Below, one piece after another: positions 25,431-34,957 of a stretch of 38,152 bases of DNA; position 1 is the first letter of the stretch, and every line of letters starts with the position of its first letter. A program made the translations under genes and the position numbers. The notes beneath the pieces are model-generated. The model did no database searches. It was not told the origin of the DNA and saw only the letters and a program-made list of their open reading frames with translations. This stretch comes from Colwellia sp. 12G3 (GTDB taxonomy: Bacteria; Pseudomonadota; Gammaproteobacteria; Enterobacterales; Alteromonadaceae), in NCBI RefSeq assembly GCF_002836775.1, contig NZ_PJAQ01000011.1, positions 1-38,152 of the forward strand. Direction: 5' to 3'.

Positions 25431-27493
25431 TATTTCTCCTCTTCACTTTCTTGCAAAGGGAGAACTGAAAAAGCTAATAGTTCAGCGCCGCCATCAACCA
25501 TGTCGCCAGCACAGAAGAATACTTCATCGACTACACCGTCGCTTGGCGCTTTAATGGTATGTTCCATTTTCATTGCTTCCATGATGATCAGAGGCTGATT
25601 TTTATTAACTTGCTCACCTGACGTTACTAGCACACTAACCACAGTGCCATTCATTGGCGCAGTTAAACCACCATGATTATCATCATCTTGATTTTGTCCA
25701 TGATCAGGGTGAACTTGGCTAAAGTTAAATACGCCGTGCTCTTGATATAGGCTTATGCTGTTATCGCTATGTGCAATAATACTTTGGCTACGATGACCGT
25801 CAATAGTTACAGTAATCTTTTCACCTTCGATTTCACCCTGACAATCGACCGTATGCGTTGTCACACCTTCAGCACTGATGGTGATTAAATAATAACTAGC
25901 GCTGGACTGACGCTTTTGCTCAATGTTAATGGCGTATTCAATGTCATTATAAGCCAAGGTCAGCGCGTGATTATGTGCTTCATTTAATCGCCAAGCGTTA
26001 GTCATATGCCAAGGCGAGTGAGGATCATTACTCAATGCCGCTAACGTTTTAGTCTTCTTTTCTAACGAAAGCACTAGATATAATGCGGCAATAGGTAATT
26101 GCTTTGTTAATAACTCTTTATTTTGCTTTTCGCCTGCTTGATGAAAAATAGCATCGTGGTTTTTTTCAATAAAACCGGTATCTATATCTGCATTGATAAA
26201 AGCATCGGTGGTCGCTAAGTTATATAAAAACTCGATATTAGTGGTAACGCCATCAATGCGGTATTCACGTAAAGCTTTTGCTAATCGTTGTAAGGCTTTT
26301 TCTCTACTTTCATCCCAAACAATGAGTTTTGCGATCATAGGATCATAAAATACACTGACTTCATCACCTTGACGAACACCGGTATCAATACGCACATGTT
26401 TACTTTCCAATGGTGTTTTTAATAAATTTAATTGCCCAGTAGAGGGTAAAAAATCATTACTTGGGTCTTCAGCATATATTCTTGCTTCAAAAGCATGACC
26501 ATTTATTGTTAATTCTTGCTGTTTTTTAGGTAGTTTTTCACCTGCGGCAACACGTAATTGCCACTCGACTAAATCTTGTCCTGAAATCATTTCGGTAACA
26601 GGGTGTTCAACTTGTAAACGGGTATTCATTTCCATAAAGTAAAATGAACCGTCAACATCAAGTAAGAACTCAACCGTGCCTGCACCTTGATAGCCAATGG
26701 CTTGTGCCGATTTTATTGCCGACTCACCCATTTTACAGCGAAGAAATTCACTCATACTAAAGGCTGGCGCTTCTTCAATCACTTTTTGATGACGGCGTTG
26801 CACTGAGCAATCACGTTCAAATAAATACACGGCATTTTGATGATTATCACAAAATACTTGTATTTCAACATGACGAGGCTGGGTTAAATACTTTTCAACC
26901 AACATGGTGTCATCACCAAATGATGACATCGCTTCACGTTTCGCTGCGGCTAAGCCTTCATCGAATTCAGCTTCGCTCCACACTTGGCGCATGCCCTTAC
27001 CACCGCCGCCTGCTGTCGCTTTTAATAGTACCGGATAGCCCATGTCGTCAGCGGCTTTTTTGATGATGTCACGTGACTGATCATCACCATGATAACCAGG
27101 AACCAATGGCACATTGGCTTTTTCCATAATGTTTTTTGCAGCAGACTTTGAACCCATCGCTTCAATAGCTTCAACAGGAGGACCAATAAAAGTAATACCT
27201 TCTTGTTGACATGCACGACAAAAATCAGCATTTTCTGATAAAAAGCCATAACCAGGATGAATCGCTTGTGCGCCAGTTTTCTTGGCTGCAGCAATTACTT
27301 TCTCCCCAACTAGGTAACTTTCACGAGAAGGTGAAGCACCAAGATAAATAGCTTCGTCAGCCATATGAACATGCAAGGCATCTTTATCAGCGTCAGAATA
27401 GACAGCAACCGTTAAGATGCCCATTTTTTTGGCTGTTTTTATTATGCGGCAAGCAATTTCACCACGGTTAGCAATTAATATTTTACTAAACAT
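25430..27493 (-). CDS. liuD: Methylcrotonyl-CoA carboxylase, biotin-containing alpha subunit
   Basis: Carboxylates biotin with ATP and bicarbonate for 3-methylcrotonyl-CoA carboxylation, with liuB. The 687-aa protein has a biotin-carboxylase part (about 1-450) beginning [17 protein letters not shown], with the ATP-grasp glycine loop [12 protein letters not shown] and active-site [12 protein letters not shown] middle domain of low conservation follows, then a C-terminal biotinyl domain with EAMKMEH, Lys642 being the biotin site. It starts 4 bp after liuC. Biotin has to be attached by a ligase encoded elsewhere. Confidence 0.95.
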   Translation of the reverse strand: MFSKILIANRGEIACRIIKTAKKMGILTVAVYSDADKDALHVHMADEAIYLGASPSRESYLVGEKVIAAAKKTGAQAIHPGYGFLSENADFCRACQQEGITFIGPPVEAIEAMGSKSAAKNIMEKANVPLVPGYHGDDQSRDIIKKAADDMGYPVLLKATAGGGGKGMRQVWSEAEFDEGLAAAKREAMSSFGDDTMLVEKYLTQPRHVEIQVFCDNHQNAVYLFERDCSVQRRHQKVIEEAPAFSMSEFLRCKMGESAIKSAQAIGYQGAGTVEFLLDVDGSFYFMEMNTRLQVEHPVTEMISGQDLVEWQLRVAAGEKLPKKQQELTINGHAFEARIYAEDPSNDFLPSTGQLNLLKTPLESKHVRIDTGVRQGDEVSVFYDPMIAKLIVWDESREKALQRLAKALREYRIDGVTTNIEFLYNLATTDAFINADIDTGFIEKNHDAIFHQAGEKQNKELLTKQLPIAALYLVLSLEKKTKTLAALSNDPHSPWHMTNAWRLNEAHNHALTLAYNDIEYAINIEQKRQSSASYYLITISAEGVTTHTVDCQGEIEGEKITVTIDGHRSQSIIAHSDNSISLYQEHGVFNFSQVHPDHGQNQDDDNHGGLTAPMNGTVVSVLVTSGEQVNKNQPLIIMEAMKMEHTIKAPSDGVVDEVFFCAGDMVDGGAELLAFSVLPLQESEEEK

Positions 27494-27497
27494 TTAT

Positions 27498-28358
27498 TTA
27501 TCCTTCGCTCTTGGCTTTTATTGGCAATGTAATGGCATTTTTCTGCCAGCTTGGGCTACGTTTCTCAAAAAAAGCGCTGAGGCCTTCTTGACCTTCATTC
27601 GATACTCGAATACTGGCTATACGTGCACTGGTATCGTTAAGTAGTTGTTCATTGATGTCTTGATAAGCCACATCAAAAGCAAGTTGTTTAGCTTGTCTCA
27701 TTGCTTCAGGGCTATTGCTAAGTAGAGTAGTAATCATCTTATCTACCGCTGGCGTTAACTCTTCAGCCTCAACAACTTCATCAACTAAACCGAGTTGCAT
27801 AGCTTTATCGCTAAAGAAACGTTCAGCCGTTTGAAAATAACGTCTTGAAGCTTTTAAACCAATAGCATTAACAACATAAGGGCTAATCGTTGCAGGAATA
27901 AGCCCTAATTTAACTTCACTTAAACAAAAACTGGCCTTATTGCTGGCGATAACAATATCGCAACAGCTAGCTAAACCAACAGCACCGCCAAAAGCAGCAC
28001 CTTGAATCTTAGCAATGGTTGCTTGTGGCAGAAAATTTAATGCTTTTAGCATTTGTGCCAAGGCATTAGCATCTTTGAGGTTATCTTCATAAGAATAACC
28101 CGCCATACGTTTCATCCAGCCTAAATCGGCACCGGCGCTAAAACTTTTACCATTAGCTGCTAACACCATGATTTTAATATCGTCACGCTGGGCAATATCA
28201 TTAAAAATATCAGTTAAGGTTTTGATGATAACGTCATCGAAAGCGTTGTGTTTATCAGCATTATCAAAAGTAACAGTAGCGACGCCATTATCGCTTATTG
28301 TATAAAGCACTTCTTTTGAAGTTGAAACTGATGTTGAAATTGATGTATCAATCGACAT
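27498..28358 (-). CDS. liuC: Methylglutaconyl-CoA hydratase
   Basis: Hydrates 3-methylglutaconyl-CoA to HMG-CoA. The 286-aa crotonase-fold protein has the oxyanion loops FSAGADLGWMKRMAGYS and GAAFGGAVGLASCCDIVIAS. Glu in FCLSEVKLGLIP is kept, but the other crotonase Glu is replaced (GGAVGL). From memory this is usual for bacterial LiuC (Pseudomonas has GGALGL), so it is not a defect. A poor LiuR-like half-site (CCTTTACGTT, 28366-28375) lies just before its ribosome site. It is third in order after liuA and liuB. Confidence 0.92.
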   Translation of the reverse strand: MSIDTSISTSVSTSKEVLYTISDNGVATVTFDNADKHNAFDDVIIKTLTDIFNDIAQRDDIKIMVLAANGKSFSAGADLGWMKRMAGYSYEDNLKDANALAQMLKALNFLPQATIAKIQGAAFGGAVGLASCCDIVIASNKASFCLSEVKLGLIPATISPYVVNAIGLKASRRYFQTAERFFSDKAMQLGLVDEVVEAEELTPAVDKMITTLLSNSPEAMRQAKQLAFDVAYQDINEQLLNDTSARIASIRVSNEGQEGLSAFFEKRSPSWQKNAITLPIKAKSEG

Positions 28359-28460
28359 ACTTTTTCCTTTACGTTTAGTATTTTTAGTAACTAGGGATAA
28401 ATTGTATCCGCACTATTTATCCATTTGATTAACCTTGTTTTTTAACTAAGGCAGGGCACG

Positions 28461-30068
28461 TTACATTCTGAAAATACCAAATTTAGTGTCTTCTATGGGT
28501 TTATTTAATGACGCAGATATCGCTAGACCTAGAACTTGTCGAGTGTCAGCGGGATCTATAATGCCGTCATCCCATAAACGCGCAGAAGCATAATAAGGGT
28601 GGCCTTGGTGTTCATAGTCTTCAATAATAGGTTTTTTGAATGCTTGTTCTTGTTCATCACTCCAGCTTTCACCTAATTTCTCTTTTTTATCACGGGTAAC
28701 TTGTGCCATTACGCCAGCGGCTTGCTCTCCACCCATGACTGATATTCTGGCATTTGGCCACATAAATAAGAAACGCGGATCATAAGCTCGGCCACACATA
28801 CCGTAATTTCCGGCGCCAAAACTGCCACCAATTAATATAGTAAATTTAGGGACTTGTGCGGTGGCAACGGCAGTTACCATTTTTGCGCCATGCTTGGCGA
28901 TACCACCGGACTCATATTGTTTACCTACCATAAAACCGGTAATGTTTTGCAGAAAAACCAGTGGTATTTTACGTTGAGCGCAGAGTTGAATAAAATGAGC
29001 CCCTTTTTCCGCTGACTCACCAAATAACACGCCATTATTGGCGACGATACCAACAGGGTAGCCAAATATTTTCGCGAACCCGCAAACTAAGGTGTTGCCA
29101 TAAAGTGCTTTAAATTCATCAAAATTACTGCCATCAACTATGCGGGCAATAACTTCACGAATGTCATAAGGTTGACGGGTATCTTTAGGAATAATGCCGT
29201 AAATTTCTTCACTTGAATACGCAGGCTCAACAACTTGCTGGAAGTCTATCGTTACTGGTTTAACTCTATTTAAATTCTTAACGGCAGAACGTGCTATTTC
29301 TAGCGCATGATGATCGTTTTGTGCGTAATGATCGGTAACACCTGAAGTACGACAATGCACATCTGCGCCACCTAAATCTTCAGCACTAACTACTTCACCT
29401 GTAGCTGCTTTAACTAAAGGGGGACCAGCTAAAAATATAGTGCCTTGCTCTTTAACAATGATTGACTCATCAGCCATCGCAGGTACATAAGCACCACCGG
29501 CAGTACAAGAGCCCATAACTACGGCTATTTGAGGAATGTTATTGGCAGACATATTAGCTTGGTTAAAGAAAATACGACCAAAATGCTCTTTATCAGGGAA
29601 AACATCATCTTGGTTAGGTAAATTAGCGCCCCCTGAATCAACAAGATAGATACAAGGTAAGTTGTTTTCTTGTGCTATTGCCTGTGCTCTAAGGTGTTTT
29701 TTTACTGTTAGTGGATAGTAAGTACCACCTTTTACCGTCGCATCATTAGTAACAATGACACACTCTTGCCCTGACACTCTACCAATACCGGTAATAATAC
29801 CCGCGCAAGGGACGTGATCTTCATAGACTTTATAAGCTGCTAGCTGCGAAAACTCGAGAAAGGCTGAGCCAGTATCGAGTAGGGCATTAACTCTGTCACG
29901 TGGCAATAACTTACCGCGGTCTAAATGGCGTTGACGACTACGCTCGCCGCCCCCCTGTTTCACTTCACAGAGCTTGTTACGCAAGTCATCAATTTGAATT
30001 TGCATATGAGCAGCATTGTCTAAAAAGTCTTGGCTGCGAGTGTTTATTTTACTTACTAATTTTGCCAC
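28461..30068 (-). CDS. liuB: Methylcrotonyl-CoA carboxylase, carboxyltransferase beta subunit
   Basis: Transfers CO2 from biotin on LiuD to 3-methylcrotonyl-CoA. The 535-aa protein shows the acyl-CoA carboxyltransferase fold: [19 protein letters not shown], the CoA-binding [32 protein letters not shown], and the C-terminal [20 protein letters not shown] and [11 protein letters not shown] typical of MCC beta. The start codon is GTG, with AAGG at good spacing. It is separated from liuA by a 314-bp repeat-bearing gap, unusually large for this operon. Confidence 0.95.
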   Translation of the reverse strand: MAKLVSKINTRSQDFLDNAAHMQIQIDDLRNKLCEVKQGGGERSRQRHLDRGKLLPRDRVNALLDTGSAFLEFSQLAAYKVYEDHVPCAGIITGIGRVSGQECVIVTNDATVKGGTYYPLTVKKHLRAQAIAQENNLPCIYLVDSGGANLPNQDDVFPDKEHFGRIFFNQANMSANNIPQIAVVMGSCTAGGAYVPAMADESIIVKEQGTIFLAGPPLVKAATGEVVSAEDLGGADVHCRTSGVTDHYAQNDHHALEIARSAVKNLNRVKPVTIDFQQVVEPAYSSEEIYGIIPKDTRQPYDIREVIARIVDGSNFDEFKALYGNTLVCGFAKIFGYPVGIVANNGVLFGESAEKGAHFIQLCAQRKIPLVFLQNITGFMVGKQYESGGIAKHGAKMVTAVATAQVPKFTILIGGSFGAGNYGMCGRAYDPRFLFMWPNARISVMGGEQAAGVMAQVTRDKKEKLGESWSDEQEQAFKKPIIEDYEHQGHPYYASARLWDDGIIDPADTRQVLGLAISASLNKPIEDTKFGIFRM

Positions 30069-30140
30069 GGTAGTGCCTTTTATTTGTTAGTCATCGTTTA
30101 TTTTATTGCGAGTTTATTCAATTACGGCGTTGAAAAACGC

Positions 30141-30162
30141 TCATTGACTAACGTCAACTCCG
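30141..30162 (+). repeat. Dispersed repeat, family B copy 1
   Basis: Core TCATTGACTAACGTCAACTC, then CG. The same core is found reversed at 30315-30336 and direct at 33492-33512. TTGAC/GTCAA forms a small palindrome around a variable 4-nt centre. Confidence 0.6.
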
Positions 30163-30284
30163 CTTTTTTGCCTTGTACTTGAATCAAGTCGCTGCAAACT
30201 AGACAATTACTGGTTCAATTCTAACTCTGTGTTTTTCGTTCAATGTCTTTTATTCAAATAATAAATGTAGTGATTCAGCTTTAA

Positions 30285-30368
30285 GTTATATGGTGCAATA
30301 AGAAGGAAATAGAACGGAGTTGACGCTAGTCAATGAGTACTCTTGACGATCTTATTGCACCATATAAC
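30285..30368. repeat. 84-bp palindromic element with perfect 19-bp ends (family B copy 2)
   Basis: GTTATATGGTGCAATAAGA (30285-30303) and its exact complement TCTTATTGCACCATATAAC (30350-30368) enclose 46 bp containing the family B core on the minus strand (30315-30336). It starts about 15 bp after the liuA stop, in the liuA-liuB gap. There is no transposase and no room for one. It resembles a small non-autonomous palindromic element or a transcript-stabilising hairpin. Confidence 0.75.
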
Positions 30369-30382
30369 GATAAGATGGCTCG

Positions 30383-31552
30383 CTACTTTGATTCGTTGAA
30401 CAATTCACGACCAATTAACATACGGCGAATTTCCGAGGTGCCAGCACCAATCTCATATAACTTGGCATCACGTAATAAACGACCTGCTGGAAATTCATTG
30501 ATATAACCATTACCGCCAAGCAATTGAATGGTATCAAGTGCCATTTTTGTCGCTAATTCGGCCGCATATAAAATTACCGCTGCTGAATCTTTACGTGTAG
30601 TTTCACCACGATCACAAGCCTGAGCCACCATATAAGCGTAAGATTTGGCTGCATTCATTTGTGTGTACATGTCAGCAATTTTACCTTGTACTAATTGGAA
30701 CTCACCAATAGATTGACCAAATTGCTTTCTGTCGTGAATATAAGGTACGACTAAATCCATACAGGCATCCATGATGCCTAAAGAACCACCGGATAAAACT
30801 ACGCGTTCGTAATCTAATCCTGACATTAAAACGCGGACGCCTTTGCCTTCAGTGCCTAAAATGTTTTCTGCTGGTACTTCACAATCTTGAAAAACTAACT
30901 CACAGGTATTTGAACCACGCATACCTAACTTGTCTAATTTCTGATGGCGAGAAAACCCTGGGTAATCACGTTCAACAATAAAGGCAGTAATACCTTTTGA
31001 ACCAGCACTAGTATCTGTTTTAGCATAAATAACAAAAACATCAGCATCTGGACCATTGGTGATCCACATTTTATTACCGTTAAGAATGTACTTATCACCT
31101 TTTTTATCAGCGCGAAGTTTCATGCTTACAACATCACTACCTGCATTTGGCTCACTCATCGCAAGTGCACCAACATGTTCACCCGTACAAAGTTTTGGTA
31201 AGTACTTGAGCTTTTGCTCATGAGAGCCATTTTTGCTTAACTGGTTTAAACATAAGTTCGACATAGCGCCGTAACTCAAACCTACAGAAGCAGAAGCTCT
31301 GCTTATTTCTTGCATAGCAACAATATGTTCTAAATAACCGAGTCCTGAACCACCGTACTGTTCATCAACGGTCATGCCTAATAGACCCATGTCGCCGAAT
31401 TTACGCCATAAATCTTTTGGAAACTCATTGTCGATGTCTATTTGTGCTGCGCGAGGAGCTATTTCATCTCGAGCAAAGGCATTTACCTGCTCGCGGATCA
31501 TATCGACGGTTTCGCCTAAATTAAAGTTAAGTGATCTGTATTGTGAAATCAT
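30383..31552 (-). CDS. liuA: Isovaleryl-CoA dehydrogenase
   Basis: FAD enzyme oxidising isovaleryl-CoA to 3-methylcrotonyl-CoA and passing electrons to ETF. The 389-aa acyl-CoA dehydrogenase has [14 protein letters not shown] and [20 protein letters not shown] flavin/substrate segments, and ends [20 protein letters not shown]. The catalytic base is Glu249 in [12 protein letters not shown], the isovaleryl-specific position, whereas most family members use the Glu near the C-terminus, here replaced by Gly. This separates it clearly from the second dehydrogenase at 33.6 kb. It starts 33 bp after liuR. Confidence 0.95.
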   Translation of the reverse strand: MISQYRSLNFNLGETVDMIREQVNAFARDEIAPRAAQIDIDNEFPKDLWRKFGDMGLLGMTVDEQYGGSGLGYLEHIVAMQEISRASASVGLSYGAMSNLCLNQLSKNGSHEQKLKYLPKLCTGEHVGALAMSEPNAGSDVVSMKLRADKKGDKYILNGNKMWITNGPDADVFVIYAKTDTSAGSKGITAFIVERDYPGFSRHQKLDKLGMRGSNTCELVFQDCEVPAENILGTEGKGVRVLMSGLDYERVVLSGGSLGIMDACMDLVVPYIHDRKQFGQSIGEFQLVQGKIADMYTQMNAAKSYAYMVAQACDRGETTRKDSAAVILYAAELATKMALDTIQLLGGNGYINEFPAGRLLRDAKLYEIGAGTSEIRRMLIGRELFNESK

Positions 31553-31585
31553 AATGGTTCCTTTACCTTTGCTTTTATAGTGGGC

Positions 31586-32005
31586 TTATTTGTTTTCTAG
31601 TGCCTTAAGAGTCTCTTGACAATTAACTTCTAGATCATTCAATTCAATTAATACTGCATTAATATCTTCAAGTTGTTGCTTTAAATCATTTTTTTTGTTG
31701 TTAATAAGTTCCATTATGCTGTTTAACTGCTTAGCACTGGTTTTATCTACGTCGTACAGTTCAAATAAGCGGCCTGTTTCAGCTAATGAAAACCCTAGGC
31801 GTTTACCGCGCAAAATTAACTTTAGTCGAACTTTATCTCTTTGGTTATAAATTCTCGTTTGTCCTTTACGAGAAGGAGAGACTAACCCCTGATCTTCATA
31901 GAAACGTATGCTGCGCGTGGTAATATCAAATTCTTTTGATAAGTCGCTAATAGAGTATTTAGTTGAGCTAATTTTTGATGTCATTTGTTTACTCGGATAT
32001 ATCAT
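31586..32005 (-). CDS. liuR: MerR-family regulator of leucine/isovalerate utilisation, LiuR
   Basis: Regulator of branched-chain amino-acid degradation genes in many proteobacteria. The 139-aa protein has a MerR winged helix (YSISDLSKEFDITTRSIRFYEDQGLVSPSRKGQTRIYNQRD) and a C-terminal dimerisation coiled coil (about 85-139). No metal-binding cysteine cluster was seen, which fits an organic ligand. An alternative start is Met8 (31984); neither has a strong ribosome site. It is first in the liu operon and divergent from the thiolase operon, with two palindromes in the 255-bp gap that are its likely operators. Confidence 0.9.
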   Translation of the reverse strand: MIYPSKQMTSKISSTKYSISDLSKEFDITTRSIRFYEDQGLVSPSRKGQTRIYNQRDKVRLKLILRGKRLGFSLAETGRLFELYDVDKTSAKQLNSIMELINNKKNDLKQQLEDINAVLIELNDLEVNCQETLKALENK

Positions 32006-32032
32006 CTTGAATAAATTTGCTTATTGATTTAT

Positions 32033-32059
32033 CTTATAGGAAGTTTACGTTAACGTAAA
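32033..32059 (-). promoter_or_regulatory. LiuR operator/promoter of liuR-liuABCDE
   Basis: The 16-bp perfect palindrome TTTACGTTAACGTAAA (32044-32059) lies 5 bp upstream of a TATAAG -10-like hexamer (minus strand, 32038-32033). Its first half, TTTACG, could serve as a -35 with a 15-bp spacer. Overlap with the promoter fits MerR-type control. Its form agrees with the LiuR motif as I remember it from comparative genomics. Confidence 0.75.
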
Positions 32060-32148
32060 GGTTGCTTTTGTTGTTGATTAAAATAATAAATTTATCCTGT
32101 AAGAAAGGTCTTACAGTTTGCTTTGTTATTAATTATCTTACTCACTAG

Positions 32149-32176
32149 GGTTACGTTGGCGTAAAGGCACTATTAA
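32149..32176 (+). promoter_or_regulatory. LiuR operator/promoter of the thiolase operon
   Basis: GGTTACGTTGGCGTAAAGG (32149-32167) repeats the operator in front of liuR with three changes, keeping TTACG/CGTAA. A TATTAA hexamer (32171-32176) sits at exactly the same distance as the -10 of the other promoter, on the opposite strand. The shared geometry supports a common regulator. Confidence 0.7.
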
Positions 32177-32260
32177 GTTAGGCTTTATCAAAAGAGATTA
32201 ACTTATCCAATTACATTGTAATTATTCAAATTTATTATCATTTATAAGCTGGAGAGCTCC

Positions 32261-33445
32261 ATGTCATCATTAGATCCTATTGTTATTGTTTCAGCCGTAA
32301 GAACACCTATGGGTGGGTTTGGCGGTTGCTTATCACCGGTAACGGCGCCTGAATTAGGTGCTAGCGCAATTAAAGGCGCAATAGCACAAGCGAATTTAGC
32401 CAATGATCAAGTTGACGAAGTCATCATGGGCTGTGTTTTACCGGCCGGCTTAAAGCAAGCACCAGCCAGACAAGCAGCAATCGCTGCTGATTTATCATTA
32501 TCTACTGTCTGTACCACAATTAATAAAGTCTGTGGCTCAGGTATGAAAGCTGCGATGCAAGCACATGATTCATTACTTGCTGGCTCTATCGATGTCGCTG
32601 TTGCTGGCGGAATGGAAAGCATGAGTAATGCACCCTATCTATTACCGAAAGTTAGAACAGGTTTGCGTATGGGGCATGGCGAAGTCATTGATCATATGAT
32701 GCTTGACGGCTTAGAAAATGCGTATGACGGAATTTCTATGGGCTGTTTTGCTCAAGAGACTGCTGATGAAGCTGATTTTACTCGTGAAGCGATGGATGAA
32801 TTTGCTATCCGCTCACTAAGTCGTGCCAACCAAGCAATTGACTCTGGCGCTTTCAAAAATGAAATTACCGCTGTTACCGTAGTGAATAGACGTAAAGAAA
32901 CTATTATTGATACCGACGAACAACCCGGTAATGCTCGCCCAGATAAAATACCTTCATTGCGTGCAGCTTTTAAAAAAGGTGGCACCATTACCGCGGCAAA
33001 TTCTAGTTCTATATCAGATGGTGCAGCAGCGCTTGTGATGATGAAATTATCGGAAGCACAAAAACGCGGTTTATCACCACTTTGTAAAATTGTAGCGCAT
33101 GCAACACATGCGCAAGCACCGGCAGAGTTCACTGTAGCTCCAGTAGGGGCAATGACAAAAGTATTAGCCAAAGCAAATTGGAAAACAGCTGATGTTGATT
33201 TATTTGAGATCAACGAAGCTTTTGCCATGGTAACTATGTTGGCGGTAAAAAATATGTCATTAGATATCAACAAAGTAAATATTCATGGTGGTGCATGTGC
33301 ATTAGGTCATCCTTTAGGCGCAAGTGGTGCACGTATTATGGTGACCCTAATACACGCATTGAAAAATAAAGGTCTGTCTAAAGGTGTTGCTTCCCTTTGT
33401 ATTGGCGGCGGCGAAGCTACGGCAATTGCATTAGAAATACTGTAA
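32261..33445 (+). CDS. Acetyl-CoA C-acyltransferase (thiolase)
   Basis: Thiolase of 394 aa with all three catalytic residues: Cys91 in NKVCGSGMKA, His350 in ALGHPLGASGAR, and Cys380 in SLCIGGGEA; NEAFAMV is also present. In this operon its likely job is cleavage of 2-methylacetoacetyl-CoA (isoleucine pathway) to propionyl-CoA and acetyl-CoA, and of acetoacetyl-CoA formed after the CoA-transferase. In Shewanella the equivalent gene opens the same operon. The LiuR-type operator lies about 95 bp upstream. Specificity cannot be read from sequence alone. Confidence 0.92.
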   Translation: MSSLDPIVIVSAVRTPMGGFGGCLSPVTAPELGASAIKGAIAQANLANDQVDEVIMGCVLPAGLKQAPARQAAIAADLSLSTVCTTINKVCGSGMKAAMQAHDSLLAGSIDVAVAGGMESMSNAPYLLPKVRTGLRMGHGEVIDHMMLDGLENAYDGISMGCFAQETADEADFTREAMDEFAIRSLSRANQAIDSGAFKNEITAVTVVNRRKETIIDTDEQPGNARPDKIPSLRAAFKKGGTITAANSSSISDGAAALVMMKLSEAQKRGLSPLCKIVAHATHAQAPAEFTVAPVGAMTKVLAKANWKTADVDLFEINEAFAMVTMLAVKNMSLDINKVNIHGGACALGHPLGASGARIMVTLIHALKNKGLSKGVASLCIGGGEATAIALEIL

Positions 33446-33615
33446 TTATCTACCTTGTTGCTGTATAGCCCAATTTATCTGTAAAAAGTACTCATTGACG
33501 ATCGTCAACTTGGTGCTTTTGTCTTTAATTTGGGTCATACCGCTTAACGCTGAATAACTACAAAACAACTATAAAGTAAGTATAAATAGATACTTTTCTA
33601 GCTTAGGAATTACTG
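33446..33615 (+). other. Thiolase/acyl-CoA dehydrogenase gap (expected site of mmsA)
   Basis: A 170-bp non-coding gap carrying one family B repeat core (33492-33512). In the related Shewanella operon mmsA lies between these two genes, as I recall; no trace of an mmsA frame remains here. Confidence 0.5.
33492..33512 (+). repeat. Dispersed repeat, family B copy 3
   Basis: TCATTGACGATCGTCAACTT followed by G: same 8-nt start and GTCAACT as the two copies in the liuA-liuB gap. The preceding AGTAC is shared with the reverse complement of copy 2. Confidence 0.55.
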
Positions 33616-34773
33616 ATGAATTTTGATTTAACCGAAGACCAACAAATGTTTGCTGAAACTGCTAAGCAGTTCAGCGATAGTGAGTTATTACCCAATGCGG
33701 CCAAGTGGGATATAGAACATACCTTTCCAAAAGATGTGATAACTAAAGCGGGAGAACTTGGTTTCTGTGGTTTATATGCTCCAGAAGATGCTGGTGGTTT
33801 AGGGTTGAGTCGATTAGATTCATCAATAATCTTCGAGCAGCTTTCCATGGGATGTACTACTACCACGGCCATGATGACCATACATAATATGGCAACATGG
33901 ATGATCGCAACTTGGGGCACAACAGTAATAAAAGAAGCTTGGTGTCCTGAGTTAGTAACGGGTGAAAAGCTTGCATCTTATTGTTTAACCGAACCTGGTG
34001 CAGGCTCTGATGCTGCATCACTACGTACAAGCGCTAAAGTTGAAGGCGATCATTATATTATTAATGGTTCGAAAATGTTTATTTCTGGCGCGGGCGAAAC
34101 TGATGTATTAGTAGTTATGGTCCGCACAGGAGGACCAGGCGCTAAAGGGATTTCAGCTGTTGTTATTCCTGCGGACGCACCCGGGGTGATTTATGGTAAA
34201 GCTGAAGAGAAAATGGGCTGGAATGCACAGCCAACAAAGCAAATTACTTTTGATAATGTCAAAATTCCACGAGAGAATTTACTCGCTAATGAAGGTGACG
34301 GTTTCACCTTAGCGATGAAGGGGCTCGATGGCGGTCGCATTAACATTGCTACCTGTTCAATAGGTACTGCACAACAAGCGTTAAATACGGCTATGACATA
34401 TATGCAAGATCGTGAACAATTTGGTAAGCCAATTGCGGCATTTCAAGGTTTACAATTTAAACTCGCAGATATGGCTACTGAACTAGTCGCAGCAAGACAG
34501 TTAGTGCGATTAGCGGCTTATAAATTAGATCAAAACGATGCAGAGAAAACCGCCTATTGTGCAATGGCCAAACGCTTTGCAACAGATATCGGTTTTCAAG
34601 TTTGTGATGCGGCTCTACAAATCCATGGTGGTTATGGTTACGTGAAAGAGTATCCCCTAGAACGTCACTTTAGAGATGTACGTGTTCATCAAATCCTTGA
34701 AGGCACTAATGAAATAATGCGCGTTATTATCGCTCGACGATTATTAACGGAAGGGGCAGGGCAACTACTTTAG
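33616..34773 (+). CDS. Isobutyryl-CoA dehydrogenase (ACAD8-like)
   Basis: FAD-dependent oxidation of isobutyryl-CoA to methacrylyl-CoA (valine pathway), and possibly of 2-methylbutyryl-CoA in isoleucine breakdown. The 385-aa protein strongly resembles human ACAD8 along its length: LASYCLTEPGAGSDAASL, GSKMFISGAGETDVLVVM, LDGGRINIATCSIGTAQQAL and ALQIHGGYGYVKEYPLERHFRDVRVHQILEGTNEIMR. The catalytic base is the usual C-terminal Glu (Glu362 in LEGTNE), unlike LiuA. It has an AGGA ribosome site. The next gene is 184 bp away. Confidence 0.9.
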   Translation: MNFDLTEDQQMFAETAKQFSDSELLPNAAKWDIEHTFPKDVITKAGELGFCGLYAPEDAGGLGLSRLDSSIIFEQLSMGCTTTTAMMTIHNMATWMIATWGTTVIKEAWCPELVTGEKLASYCLTEPGAGSDAASLRTSAKVEGDHYIINGSKMFISGAGETDVLVVMVRTGGPGAKGISAVVIPADAPGVIYGKAEEKMGWNAQPTKQITFDNVKIPRENLLANEGDGFTLAMKGLDGGRINIATCSIGTAQQALNTAMTYMQDREQFGKPIAAFQGLQFKLADMATELVAARQLVRLAAYKLDQNDAEKTAYCAMAKRFATDIGFQVCDAALQIHGGYGYVKEYPLERHFRDVRVHQILEGTNEIMRVIIARRLLTEGAGQLL

Positions 34774-34957
34774 GAAAAACCTAAAAGGCTCTGATGTATC
34801 TCACTCAACAATTGTATGGGATACACCTTTCATGAAAAATATATTAAAGCTGTACACAAAACACTATGTATCCGGTACATAGTTAACAGCCGATAATATA
34901 AAGCTAAAAAACACATAATAAAAAATATTAGTATCAAATACTTAGCAAGGAAAGAAA
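34774..34957 (+). other. Gap with two hairpins between the dehydrogenase and hydratase genes
   Basis: A hairpin TGTATCTC (34795-34802) / GGGATACA (34818-34825) and a palindrome ACTATGTA (34863-34870) / TACATAGT (34876-34883) with a 5-nt TCCGG centre are visible. The second looks like a regulator site, but I know no matching family. No gene. Confidence 0.45.

Larger units (their letters stand above)
30069..30382. other. Repeat-bearing gap inside the liu operon
   Basis: No gene lies between liuA and liuB. The gap holds two copies, in opposite orientation, of a short repeat with core TCATTGAC-4 nt-GTCAACTCCG, one of them enclosed by a perfect 19-bp inverted repeat. In the transcript it would fold into strong hairpins. 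No T-run follows, so it does not look like an intrinsic terminator; it may modulate or process the mRNA. Confidence 0.6.

Noticed and set aside
27498..28358. Loss of one crotonase glutamate in LiuC as an inactivating change
   Set aside because: As I recall, bacterial LiuC proteins commonly lack this residue, so it is a family feature.
28366..28380. Possible LiuR site before liuC (CCTTTACGTT)
   Set aside because: Only one half matches, the second half is absent, and it overlaps the liuC ribosome site.
32752..33273. 173-codon open frame on the minus strand
   Set aside because: Antisense to the thiolase gene, whose catalytic residues are intact; no independent coding evidence.
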